Assembly: GCA_963703605.1 (NCBI GenBank)
Contig: CAVPFC010000048.1
Coordinates: forward strand, 62,001 to 126,000
DNA: 64,000 nucleotides
Reading direction: 5' to 3'
Source: DASXKD01 sp963703605
GTDB lineage: Bacteria > Actinomycetota > Actinomycetes > Streptosporangiales > Streptosporangiaceae
Within the stretch, counting starts at the first letter, position 1. Each line of letters begins with the position of its first letter. The translations under genes were made by a program, and so were the position numbers. Positions 26,271 through 35,885 of the stretch are shown here, one piece after another. The notes under the pieces are model-generated. The model ran no database searches, was not told where the DNA came from, and saw nothing but the letters and a program-made list of their open reading frames with translations.

Positions 26271-27616
26271 ACGTCCTCGAGGACAAGGTCCGTACGGCGA
26301 TGCGGGAGACCGGCGACGAAATCGCGCCGCACAGCGTCCCCCCGCTGCGGCTGCGCGGCGCGCCGCGCCGCCGCGGGCTGCCCCGGCTCACGGGCCGCCG
26401 CTGGCCGGGCTGGCTGGCACCGGTGGCCGCCGCCGCCTCGGTGGCCGCCGTGGTCGCCGCCTCGCTGGCCATTTCCGCCACGTTCCACGCCCAGCACCGG
26501 CCCCGGCCGTCGGCCAGGCATCCGGCCGGGCCGCTTGCCGGCCTCCCCCCGTACTACATCGCGCTCACCGGCCATCGGGCCAGGAGAGCCCCGTTTGCTG
26601 GGCCACTGCACGCCGTCGTGCGCGCCACGGCCACCGGCGCGATGCTCGCCACGATCCGCCCGCCGGCACCCTACCGAACGTTCACACAGGTAGCGGCCGC
26701 CGGCGACGGCCACACCTTCGTCTTGACCGCGGGCATGTGGCAAGTAACCCACAAGTTCGGGGGAACGTTCGTCAACACCGGGCCGGCGAAGTTCTTCCTG
26801 CTCCGACTCGGCCCGCACGGCGGGCCTGCCCCGCTGACGGCGGTGCCCATCCCGCGCGAACCGGCGCGCGCGCAGATCTCGGGCATCGCGCTGTCCCCCG
26901 ACGGCAGCAGGCTGGCTATCGCGTTGCGGGGCGGCCGCGGCGGCGGGCCCGGCCCGGAAATTCAGGTGTTCACCCTGGCCACCGGCGCCGAGCGGGTTTG
27001 GACGTGGCCGGGCGGCGGGCCGGTCACCAACAACGCGGGGGGCAACGGCAGCGTGCTCTCCTGGGCGGCTGACGACAGGACGCTCGCGTTCCAGCAGTGG
27101 GCGGGCAACAGTATCGACATCCGCCTCCTCGATACCGCGGCACCAGGCGACAGCTTGCCGTCGGACAGCCGGCTGGCCGTGCAATGGAAGGGTGATCAGG
27201 AGAGCCTGCGATTCGTGCACGGCAGGGCCGTCAACGTCATCGAGGGCTTCAGCGCCTTCATCACCCCGGACGGCACCAAGATCGTCTGCGCGACCGTCTC
27301 CGAGACCAAGCGGCCGCTTGAATCCGACCTGGCGTTCACCGAGTTTTCCACGCGCACCGGCAGGGCCGTCCGCGTCCTGGGCAACTGGGCGCTCGGGAGG
27401 ATGTACCCGGGGCAGACCCAGGACGTCCTCTGGACGAACCGCTCGGGCAGCACGCTGATCGTGTTGGCCCACAAGCCGGGCCCGCCGTCTCTCATGCCGC
27501 GCAGCACGAATGTGGCCGGTTACGGCATCGAGATAAGCGCGCTGACCGGGAACCGGTTCACGCCGATCCCCGGAGCGCCGTTTGCCAACTCGCCGGGTCC
27601 CTGGCCCACCTGGTAG
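26267..27616 (+). CDS. Membrane-anchored beta-propeller-like protein, putative anti-sigma or sensor
   Basis: A 449-residue protein overlapping the sigma stop by 4 bases. Residues 1-45 are cytoplasmic (EDKVRTAMRETGDEIAPHSV, then an Arg-rich stretch). One transmembrane helix is at about 48-70 (WLAPVAAAASVAAVVAASLA). The outside part carries repeated WD40/TolB-like blades, for example ISGIALSPDGSRLAIAL, VLSWAADDRTLAFQQW and FITPDGTKIVCATV. This layout is typical of proteins encoded directly after SigE-type ECF genes in actinobacteria, where the short inner domain is thought to hold the sigma factor. No zinc motif is seen in the inner domain. Confidence 0.65.
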   Translation: MNVLEDKVRTAMRETGDEIAPHSVPPLRLRGAPRRRGLPRLTGRRWPGWLAPVAAAASVAAVVAASLAISATFHAQHRPRPSARHPAGPLAGLPPYYIALTGHRARRAPFAGPLHAVVRATATGAMLATIRPPAPYRTFTQVAAAGDGHTFVLTAGMWQVTHKFGGTFVNTGPAKFFLLRLGPHGGPAPLTAVPIPREPARAQISGIALSPDGSRLAIALRGGRGGGPGPEIQVFTLATGAERVWTWPGGGPVTNNAGGNGSVLSWAADDRTLAFQQWAGNSIDIRLLDTAAPGDSLPSDSRLAVQWKGDQESLRFVHGRAVNVIEGFSAFITPDGTKIVCATVSETKRPLESDLAFTEFSTRTGRAVRVLGNWALGRMYPGQTQDVLWTNRSGSTLIVLAHKPGPPSLMPRSTNVAGYGIEISALTGNRFTPIPGAPFANSPGPWPTW

Positions 27617-27711
27617 CGGCGAAGCCGGTACCAGGCGGACGCGGCCGCCGTCCGGGCGCCCGGACCGGCTACCGCGCCGCGTTACACCTCGCACCGCACC
27701 CCGCCTCGCAC

Positions 27712-27840
27712 CCGGCCTCCCGCGCCCCCCGCCATGGCGCCGGCCTCCCGCGCCCCCACCATGGCGCCCGCCTCCGCACCCCGCCATGGCGCCCGCCTCC
27801 GCAACCGCCACTGCGCCCACCTCCGCGCCCTGCCTCGGCA
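27712..27840. repeat. Imperfect tandem repeat, about 24-29 bp units
   Basis: Five degenerate copies of a C-rich unit containing CCATGGCGCC and CGCCTCCG stand between the propeller gene and the reductase gene. Unit lengths are unequal. They may only be polymerase-slippage products. Confidence 0.55.
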
Positions 27841-27883
27841 CCCCGCCGTCACGGCGTGCGCGACACTTGTCGCGGAGGCAATC

Positions 27884-28736
27884 GTGACCGAGACCGTGAT
27901 CGGGCTGCTGCACCCCGGCGAGATGGGCGCCGCCGTCGGGCGGTGCCTGACGCAGAACGGGCACACCGTGCTGTGGGCGTCGCAGGGCCGCGGTCCCGCC
28001 ACCGCGGCCCGCGCCGCGGCCGCCGGGCTCACCGACGCGGGCACACTCGGGGCCGTGGCCGGCCGGGCCGCGGTGATCCTGTCCATCTGCCCGCCGCACG
28101 CGGCCATGGACGTCGCCAGGGCCCTGGCCGGGTTCGGCGGACTGTACGTCGACGCCAACGCGGTATCCCCGGCCACGGCCGGGGACATCGCCAAGGTGAT
28201 CTGCGCCGGCGGCGGCGAGTACATCGACGGCGGGATCATCGGCCTGCCCCCGGAGACGCCCGGGAGCACCCGGCTGTACCTGTCGGGCCCGCGGGCGCCG
28301 GACGTGGCCGCCCTGTTCACCGGCACGGCGCTGGAGGCGCGGGTCGTCGGCGAGGCCCCTACGGCCGCGTCCGCGGTCAAGATGGCCTACGCCGGGTGGA
28401 CCAAGGGCTCGGCGGCGCTGTTGCTGGCGGTGCGGGCCCTCGCCCGGGCGGAGGGCGTCGAGGACACCCTGCTCGCGGAGTGGGCGCTGTCCCAGCCATC
28501 GCTCGCGGAGCGGTCGCGCCGGGTCGGCCAGGTCGGCCACGGCCAAGGGCTGGCGCTGGGTGGCCGAGATGGAGGAGATCGCCGCGAGCATGGCCGCCGC
28601 GGGGCTCCCTGAGGGCTTCCACCAGGCCGCCGCCGAGATCTTCCGCCGCACCCCCCGCGGCGGCGCGGCAACAGGTGCCGCCGCCGCCGATGGCCAGGCC
28701 ATCGAAGCCGTGCTGGCGGCACTGTCCGGCCGGTAG
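27884..28736 (+). CDS. 6-phosphogluconate-dehydrogenase-like NAD-binding protein (one frameshift)
   Basis: From GTG 27884 the protein starts TETVIGLLHPGEMGAAVGRC, a Rossmann NAD(P)-binding motif (GLLHPGEMG) of the beta-hydroxyacid dehydrogenase type. The catalytic-domain features are YIDGGIIGLPPETPGSTRLY and SAVKMAYAGWTKGSAALLLA (with the catalytic Lys). The frame breaks near 28545 and resumes as KGWRWVAEMEEIAASMAAAG, the DUF1932 C-terminal helix region, ending at 28736. Without the break the protein would be about 284 residues, normal for the family. The substrate is unknown. The break is in a GC run and may be an error. Confidence 0.7.
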
Positions 28737-28865
28737 GCCTGCCGACCGGACCGCAGGGCTGGGCGGGAGCCCGTGGGAGACGCCGGCGCATGACAGCGGA
28801 CGGCGCGGTGCTGGCGCGCTACCCCACCGGCAGGCCCAGGTCACACGGTTAGGTCGAGCCCGCAC

Positions 28866-28899
28866 AGCGGATGCCGCGGCGTTCGCCGCGGCATCCGCT
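28866..28899. terminator. Bidirectional hairpin terminator
   Basis: A perfect inverted repeat (16-bp arms AGCGGATGCCGCGGCG) with a compact GTTC turn lies between the convergent reductase and lysyl-oxidase-like genes. The C(GTTC)G cap resembles a very stable tetraloop. Confidence 0.8.
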
Positions 28900-28926
28900 G
28901 GAACCGGCGTTACGAGCCGCGCCGGA

Positions 28927-30441
28927 TTAGCCCTCTGGGTCGATGCCGTCGTAGGCGGGCACCTTGACGGTGCGTTGACCTGGCGTTCCGCCGAGGATGA
29001 CCTTGCGGAGCGAAACGTCGTTGTGGGTGTTGGTCTCGTGCAGGACCCGCAGCGGGTTCGCCGTGATCTCGATGTAGTAGGTGCCGTTCGGCACCTTGGT
29101 GATGTTGAACGACTGGCCGGCGATCGATTGGAAGTAGGTGTCCGCCCAGCCGATCGGCATCATCTCGCGCACCCACAGGGCGGTTGGGCTGCCGCACTGG
29201 CCGCCCAGCCCGACCTGCGACGGCTGCCACACGGCGTGCGGGAGCAGCAGGTCCACCGGGTCGGTCGGCGCTATGCAGAAGCCGACCTTGTGACTGGGCA
29301 CCACGAGTTTCTTGGCCGAGTTGAGCAGGGTGTACCTGGCGAACTGCTCGAAGTGCCAGTGGTGGTGCCCCTTGGCGTTGTCGAAGCCCATCGTCCCGGC
29401 CCTGGCCCGGCCGATCACGTGCCCGTTCCGGTAGAAGTACTGGTAGGCCTTCATGATCGGCGAGGCGTGGCTGCGGAACCCCTCGACGTCGAGCGGGCTG
29501 TTGCCGCCGACCCACACGGTGGCCCCGAAGTTCAGCAGGTCCCGGGCGGGCCTGGTGCCGCTGGCCTTGGTGTGGGAGGTCGAGATCCCCCAGGACGGGA
29601 GCGGCACCAGGTCGGGCAGCGCATCCTTCGGCGGGTTGGCCAGGTAAGGAACCTTGGGCAGCGACGGCAGCGGCCGGCTACCGGGGCGGCCCGGCCCGGC
29701 GTTGCCGCCCCTCTTGGCGACCTTGACCTGCACCGTCTGGGTGGCGTCGGCGGGCGCGACGTGGAGGAGCCTGACGTAGTTGGCGCCGATTGTGTCGGTC
29801 ACCCGGTACTGCCCCGGCGGGAGCTTCATGTAGGGACCGGAGCCGAGCGGTGAGAACGGGTAGTTCTCGGCCGGGTCGACGGCCCAGCCCTTCGTGACCC
29901 CGTAGACCATGGACAGCGGGAACGGATCCTGCCCGCAATACTGCGGGTACAGCGACGTCGCCGGGCTGTCCGGGCTGGCCCGTTCCGGGTCGTAGGTGTT
30001 GGGGCAGAACGTGAGCCAGGGGGACGCGACCACCTTGCCGGCGGAGTTCCGCACCGTCATCCGGATGAAGTGCTTCAGGCCGTTCCAGCCGTCGAGCACC
30101 GAGGCGGGCAGCGGCCGTTGGACCGTGCCGTGCGATGTGTGGATGATCTGCGTGATCGTGACCGGCTTGGTGTAGCTCGCCCGGCGCACGTCGAATTGCA
30201 GCGCCGAGCCCAGCGACGCCACCCAGATGCCCGGATCGATGTCCACCTGTCGCCCAAAGGGGTACACCGTGACGTTGCGCTGGGCGGCCACCAGCTTGAT
30301 CACGGGACCGGGAGGGCTCGCGGCGCTGGCCGCCGGCAGGCCGGGCGCGACGAAGGCAAGCCCAGCCACCGCCAGGGCAGTGCTAGCCCTGACCCCGCCG
30401 CCTCGCCCAGTGCCTGGCCGGCCCCATCGAGACAATCGCAT
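28927..30441 (-). CDS. Secreted lysyl-oxidase-like copper protein
   Basis: A 504-residue protein with a signal peptide (ASTALAVAGLAFVAPGLPAA). The C-terminal 220 residues match the lysyl oxidase family: LLNFGATVWVGG, then GHHHWHFEQFARYTLLN, the His-x-His-x-His copper site. Next come HKVGFCIAPTD, IGWADTYFQSIAGQSFNIT, and NGTYYIEITANPLRVLHETN. Lys and Tyr residues that could form the lysine tyrosylquinone cofactor are present. Actinobacterial members oxidise amines on peptides or polysaccharides outside the cell. The N-terminal 250 residues have no recognised domain. The substrate is unknown. Confidence 0.8.
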   Translation of the reverse strand: MRLSRWGRPGTGRGGGVRASTALAVAGLAFVAPGLPAASAASPPGPVIKLVAAQRNVTVYPFGRQVDIDPGIWVASLGSALQFDVRRASYTKPVTITQIIHTSHGTVQRPLPASVLDGWNGLKHFIRMTVRNSAGKVVASPWLTFCPNTYDPERASPDSPATSLYPQYCGQDPFPLSMVYGVTKGWAVDPAENYPFSPLGSGPYMKLPPGQYRVTDTIGANYVRLLHVAPADATQTVQVKVAKRGGNAGPGRPGSRPLPSLPKVPYLANPPKDALPDLVPLPSWGISTSHTKASGTRPARDLLNFGATVWVGGNSPLDVEGFRSHASPIMKAYQYFYRNGHVIGRARAGTMGFDNAKGHHHWHFEQFARYTLLNSAKKLVVPSHKVGFCIAPTDPVDLLLPHAVWQPSQVGLGGQCGSPTALWVREMMPIGWADTYFQSIAGQSFNITKVPNGTYYIEITANPLRVLHETNTHNDVSLRKVILGGTPGQRTVKVPAYDGIDPEG

Positions 30442-30584
30442 GTGTCCTCCAATGCCGTCTGGTCCGGTACGGACCAGTCCTGCACAAAGGACGTGATTGC
30501 GCGGGGGAACGTTGCGCGGCGCCAGGCATCTTCCAGGAATGTGGCGGATCGGGCAGGCCGGGCAAACGCCGGCGGCGCCCGGAT

Positions 30585-30841
30585 TAGGGTGCGTCCCGTA
30601 GATCTTTGCCGTCGCGAGCGGCGGTCCCGGGGGGATCGGATCGCATTAGGCGGAGGAGGAGCCCATAGCGGAGCTATGGGCGACGACGATCCCGGGGCCC
30701 CCGGCGAAAAACGCGCCAGCGTTTTCGTTGGGGTGGGGCTGCGCAGCGAGACACCCCCCGGGCGCCGCCAGAGCGGGGGCGGGCGCGAAGCGCGGGGGCG
30801 GGGAAAGCAGAGCGGGCAGGGGGTTTGCGGGACGCACCCTA
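30585..30841. mobile_element. MITE-like element with 14-bp terminal inverted repeats
   Basis: A 257-bp unit begins TAGGGTGCGTCCCG and ends in the exact reverse complement, and each end is bounded by TA. Inside is a hairpin (CCCATAGC/GCTATGGG at 30662-30680) and a GC-rich block shared with two other sites in the window. No transposase is encoded. TA-bounded ends with internal palindromes fit a non-autonomous element mobilised by a TA-targeting transposase such as an IS630-type. It sits between the lysyl-oxidase-like gene and the end of glyS. Confidence 0.6.
30775..30813 (+). repeat. GC-rich dispersed repeat, copy 2 (inside MITE-like element)
   Basis: 39 bases with the pattern GGGGGCGGGCGCGAAGCGC, then GGGGGCGGGGAAAGCAGAGC. 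It differs from copy 3 (42606-42645) by one insertion and one substitution. Confidence 0.65.
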
Positions 30842-30893
30842 GACTCCGCCCGGCGTGGCGGGCCCCGGAAGGCGTCCGGTGGTGACGGCCTGG

Positions 30894-32282
<1,389 letters not shown>

Positions 32283-32526
32283 GGTGAGTCTCCATCCGGC
32301 TGGCGGTCGGTGGGCATGCGGGTGCTAGTTGAGGTGGGTTGCTAGTTGACACAGAGGTGTCCGCTCAGCTTAGCGGGGCGGACGGAGCGGTCTGTCACGC
32401 GCCGTGCGGCCGGCCGGCCAATCTAGTGAACACGCTGCGGATCACTCCACTTTGCGCGTGTTCTGGGGGAACATGTGGTGTTGCCCCGGTTCACGTCGAG
32501 GAGGCCGTGATGAGGAGAACTCCGTC

Positions 32527-34962
32527 ATGAGGTTGCGCGTACTGACGGTCATCGCCGCGATCGCCGCCCTGGTTGGCAGCGCCGCCCCCGCCCTGGCCAG
32601 CCGGCCGCCGGCGGCACGCGGGCCGGCCAGCGGCCAGTTGAGCGCCCAGATCCGCTACACCACCGGCGGGATCCCGCACATCCTGGCGCATAGCTGGCAG
32701 GACCTCGGCTTCGGGTACGGCTACGTGTTCGCCAAGGACAACCTCTGCACGATGGCCAACGACTACGTCACGGTCGAGGCGCAGCGGTCCCGGTACTTCG
32801 GGCCGAAGGGCAGCTACGTCCAGCGCGGCAACGGCTTCGTCGAGAACAACCTGGAATCCGACTTCTACTGGCAGCAGATCATCAACTCCCACATCGTGCA
32901 GCACCTCGAGCAGGGCGTCAGCGGGGACGAGCAGCAGATCGAAGCCGGTTACGTCAAGGGCTACAACGCCTACCTCGCGCACGTCGGCGGCGCTAAGGGC
33001 GTGACCGACCCGACGTGCCGCGGCCAGGCCTGGGTGAAGCCGATCACGCAGTTCGACAGCTACCTGCGCCTCTACCAGCTCATGCTGGAGTCGAGCGGCG
33101 ACGTGGCGATGCAGGGCATCACCGAGGCCGCCCCGCCGACGGCGGCACAGGCCGCGCGGCAGGGCGCGCTCAGCCCGGCCCGCACCGCGCGGGCGCTCGC
33201 CGCCGCCTGGCAGGCACACACTCCCGCGCTGGGCAGCAACGCGGTCGCGATCGGGTCCGCGGGCACCAGGGACCACCTCGGCCTCCTGCTCGGCAACCCG
33301 CACTTCCCGTGGCTCGGCACGGAGCGGTTCTTCCAGTCGCAGCTCACCATCCCCGGCCAGATCAACGTCACCGGCGCGTCGCTGTACGGCGTCCCGCTGG
33401 TCCTCATCGGCCACAACGAGGAAGTGGCGTGGAGCCACACCGTGTCGACCGCATTCCGGTTCACCCCGTTCCAGCTCACGCTCGTCAAGGGCCACCCGAC
33501 GGAGTACTTGCAGAACGGCAAGGCCGTGGCCATGACCCCGCGCGCGGTGACCGTGATGGCGAAGCAGGCGAACGGCAAGCTGGCCCCGGTCAAGCACACG
33601 CTCTGGTGGACCCGGTACGGCCCGATCTTCAACAACCTCGAAGGCATCTCGCTGCCGTGGACCACGACCAGCGCGTTCGCCCTCGGCGACGTCAACGCCA
33701 ACAACCTCGGCCGGGCCATCAACACCTGGTTCGGCTTCGACCGCGCGTCGAGCACCCAGCAGATACTGGCGATCCTGAAGCAGTACCAGGGCATCCCCTG
33801 GGTCAACACGATCGCGACGGACCGGGCGGGCCTCGCCCTGTACGCGGACATCGGCGCCATCCCCAACGTGAGCAACGCCGAGGCGAAGCGGTGCGACACG
33901 CCGCTCGGCACCTTCACGTTCGCCCAGTTCGGCCTGCCGATCCTGAACGGCGCCGAGACCTCGTGTGACTGGGCGAACGACTCCGGCGCCGCCGCGCCCG
34001 GCATCTTCGGGCCCAAGCACGAGCCGTACCTGCTGCGGCACGACTACGTCACGAACTCCAACGACAGCTACTGGCTGGCCAACCCGCACCATCCCCTGAC
34101 CGGTTTCGCCCGGATCATCGGCACCGAGGGCACCCCGCGCACGCTGCGGACCAGGATCGGCCTGATCCAGGTGCAGGCGCGGATCGACGGCACCGACGGG
34201 CAGGGCCCGCCGGGCTTCACCCTGGCGGCCATGCGCCACCTCGACCTGTCCGACGACTCCTACGCGGCCCAGATCACCCTGTCCGGCCTGGTGAAGCTCT
34301 GTGACAAGTTCCAGGCCGCGGGCGGTTACGCGCCGACGTCGGGCGGCGGCAAGGTCAAGCTCGGCGACGCGTGCAGCACGCTGGCGCACTGGAACGGAAA
34401 GGCCGACACCGATCAGCGCGGGGCGGTCCTGTTCGCCGACTTCTGGAACTTCGCAAACGCGGCCAAGCAGCCGTTCAGCCACCCGTTCCAGCTTTCCCAC
34501 CCGGTGACCACGCCGTACGGGCTCAACACGAAGGACGCCACGGTCCACACGGCGCTGGGCGACGCCATCAAGCAGCTCAACGCCGCGCACATCCCGATCG
34601 ACACGACGCTCGGCGCGGTGCAGTACGTCAGCTACCACGGCAAGCACATCACGATCCCGGGCGGCCCCGGCGACCCCGACGGGATCTTCAACGCGATCTA
34701 CGAGAACACCGAGCCCGGTGACTCGCTCACCTCGCCCGACACCGGCTCGTCGTTCATCCAGGTGGTGACCTGGCGGAAGGGCTCCGCGTGCCCGGTCGGG
34801 TCGACGATCCTCACCTACTCCGAGTCGTCCAACCCGGCATCGCCGCACTTCGCGGACCAGACCAAGCTGTTCAGCGTGAAGAAGTTCCTGCCGGACAGGT
34901 TCTGCCAGTCGCAGATCGAGGCGGACCCGAACCTGCAAACGGACACCGTGACCGGGAGATAG
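32527..34962 (+). CDS. Secreted penicillin acylase-family N-terminal nucleophile hydrolase
   Basis: An 811-residue precursor with GAGGAG before ATG 32527 and a signal peptide (VLTVIAAIAALVGSAAPALA). The family is made as one chain that cuts itself. The beta chain would begin at Ser237 in LGSNAVAIGSAGTRDHLG, the nucleophile motif GSNAxA. Other signatures are GFGYGYVFAKDNLCTMANDY in the alpha chain, LLGNPHFPWLGTERFFQSQL, GVPLVLIGHNEEVAWSHTVS, and SYWLANPHHPLTGFARIIG (the oxyanion Asn). The closest known types are aculeacin A acylase and PvdQ-like acyl-homoserine-lactone acylases, which release long acyl chains. The substrate is not decided by sequence. Confidence 0.85.
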   Translation: MRLRVLTVIAAIAALVGSAAPALASRPPAARGPASGQLSAQIRYTTGGIPHILAHSWQDLGFGYGYVFAKDNLCTMANDYVTVEAQRSRYFGPKGSYVQRGNGFVENNLESDFYWQQIINSHIVQHLEQGVSGDEQQIEAGYVKGYNAYLAHVGGAKGVTDPTCRGQAWVKPITQFDSYLRLYQLMLESSGDVAMQGITEAAPPTAAQAARQGALSPARTARALAAAWQAHTPALGSNAVAIGSAGTRDHLGLLLGNPHFPWLGTERFFQSQLTIPGQINVTGASLYGVPLVLIGHNEEVAWSHTVSTAFRFTPFQLTLVKGHPTEYLQNGKAVAMTPRAVTVMAKQANGKLAPVKHTLWWTRYGPIFNNLEGISLPWTTTSAFALGDVNANNLGRAINTWFGFDRASSTQQILAILKQYQGIPWVNTIATDRAGLALYADIGAIPNVSNAEAKRCDTPLGTFTFAQFGLPILNGAETSCDWANDSGAAAPGIFGPKHEPYLLRHDYVTNSNDSYWLANPHHPLTGFARIIGTEGTPRTLRTRIGLIQVQARIDGTDGQGPPGFTLAAMRHLDLSDDSYAAQITLSGLVKLCDKFQAAGGYAPTSGGGKVKLGDACSTLAHWNGKADTDQRGAVLFADFWNFANAAKQPFSHPFQLSHPVTTPYGLNTKDATVHTALGDAIKQLNAAHIPIDTTLGAVQYVSYHGKHITIPGGPGDPDGIFNAIYENTEPGDSLTSPDTGSSFIQVVTWRKGSACPVGSTILTYSESSNPASPHFADQTKLFSVKKFLPDRFCQSQIEADPNLQTDTVTGR

Positions 34963-34970
34963 CGAACCGG

Positions 34971-35012
34971 CCGTTACCCGCCCCGTTGGTGTTGTCCCGG
35001 GGCGGGTGACGG
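34971..35012 (+). terminator. Hairpin terminator after the acylase gene
   Basis: A 15-bp stem (CCGTTACCCGCCCCG with its partner, one G-T pair) with a 12-base loop starts 8 bases after the acylase stop codon. Confidence 0.75.
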
Positions 35013-35346
35013 TCCGCGCCCTTACGGCCTGAACGCCAAGGTGCATTACGCCCAGCGGGCTGGCTAGCCGATGCGAGGGGCCAGCCATGGCGCGTGGCCG
35101 GCCCGCCGGGGCAAGGCGGCCCAGTCAATTCCCGGTGGGCGGGATAAGTCGGTGACGATGGGCGCTGCCCGGCCGCACACCGCCATGCATAGCGATGGTC
35201 TGCACTCATGGAGCGAACGTTTGCGTAGCCGCTGACCAGGCATTTTGCGGACATGTGAACCGCCCGCCCGCGGGCTGCGTGAACTACCACTGGGGGAGCG
35301 GGCCGACTCGCGGCCCGCCAGCACCGAAATCGAGGGAGTCCTGACC
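35013..35346. other. Upstream region of the repeat-protein operon
   Basis: No gene is supported between the acylase terminator and GTG 35347. The promoter of the repeat-protein operon must lie here. Several short inverted GC runs occur, but I cannot point to a convincing -10/-35 pair. Confidence 0.4.
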
Positions 35347-35859
35347 GTGCAGCCGAACCAGCAGCACCTGTCCCTGGCCGTCGCCCGGGCCTTGTCCAAC
35401 AACCACTCCCGGGCGACTGCCCGGGTCATCCTCCTCAACCACTCCCGGGCCGTCACCCGAGCCCTCACCAACAACCACTCCCGAGCCGTAACCCGGGCCC
35501 TCAGCGCCAACCACTCCCGGGCGGTGCAGCGGGCGCTGACCGGCAACCACTCCCGAGCCACTGCCCGGGCCCTTGGCGCTTACGACACTCGCGCCACGAC
35601 CTGGGCTCTGTCGCAAAACCATTCCCGGACCGTTAACCGCGGCCTGATGAACAACCACTCGCGGGCCGCGGTCCGGGGCCTGGCCATGAATCACTCCCGG
35701 GCCCTGACCCTAAACCACTCCCGGGCGGTGACCCGGGCCCTCACCAGCAACCACTCCCGGGCGGTGACCCGGGCCCTCACCAGCAACCACTCCCGGGCCG
35801 TGACCAGGGCCCTCACTAGCAACCACTCCCGGGCCGTGGCGGCCGCGGGCCGCGCCTGA
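35347..35859 (+). CDS. 12-residue tandem-repeat protein of unknown function
   Basis: A 170-residue basic protein starting at GTG 35347 with AGGGAG upstream. After a short N-terminus (QPNQQHLSLAVARALSN) it is built almost only of a 12-residue repeat with consensus NHSRAVTRALTS. There are 13 units: one strongly diverged (YDTRATTWALSQ), one shortened to 8 residues (NHSRALTL), and the last three nearly identical at DNA level. Asn, His, Ser and the first Arg are almost invariant; the TRAL half varies more. There is no signal peptide, Cys or aromatic core. It is followed 26 bases later by a TPR gene and then an MFS transporter. It could be a multi-core peptide precursor, a nucleic-acid-binding basic repeat, or a scaffold for the TPR partner. 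Confidence 0.65.
   Translation: MQPNQQHLSLAVARALSNNHSRATARVILLNHSRAVTRALTNNHSRAVTRALSANHSRAVQRALTGNHSRATARALGAYDTRATTWALSQNHSRTVNRGLMNNHSRAAVRGLAMNHSRALTLNHSRAVTRALTSNHSRAVTRALTSNHSRAVTRALTSNHSRAVAAAGRA
35389..35838 (+). repeat. 36-bp tandem repeat array within the repeat-protein gene
   Basis: Thirteen units of about 36 bp with the pattern AACCACTCCCGGGC, GTGACCCGGGCC, CTCACCAGC. The three units starting near 35712 are almost identical, showing recent expansion, and the 5' units are diverged. Each unit contains two CCCGGG palindromes that can pair with one another. The period is a multiple of 3, so the reading frame is preserved. Confidence 0.85.
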
Positions 35860-35885
35860 CCGGAATATGTGAGGAGGCGGCTCCC

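Noticed and set aside
27734..27883. N-terminal extension of the 6PGDH-like protein through the C-rich repeats
   Set aside because: The Rossmann motif begins directly after GTG 27884, and the upstream residues are just the translated tandem repeat.
32491..35088. 865-residue minus-strand frame opposite the acylase
   Set aside because: Low-complexity Arg/Val/Gly composition typical of antisense frames at high GC. The acylase on the plus strand has all family motifs.
35064..35690. Minus-strand frames with ARVTAREWLLV repeats opposite the NHSRAV repeat gene
   Set aside because: The 36-bp period keeps all frames open, but the minus frame is interrupted by stops and has no ribosome site. The plus frame covers the whole array with a good start and stop.
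35389..35838. CRISPR array
   Set aside because: Units are contiguous with no variable spacers, and they encode a continuous protein. No cas genes are present.
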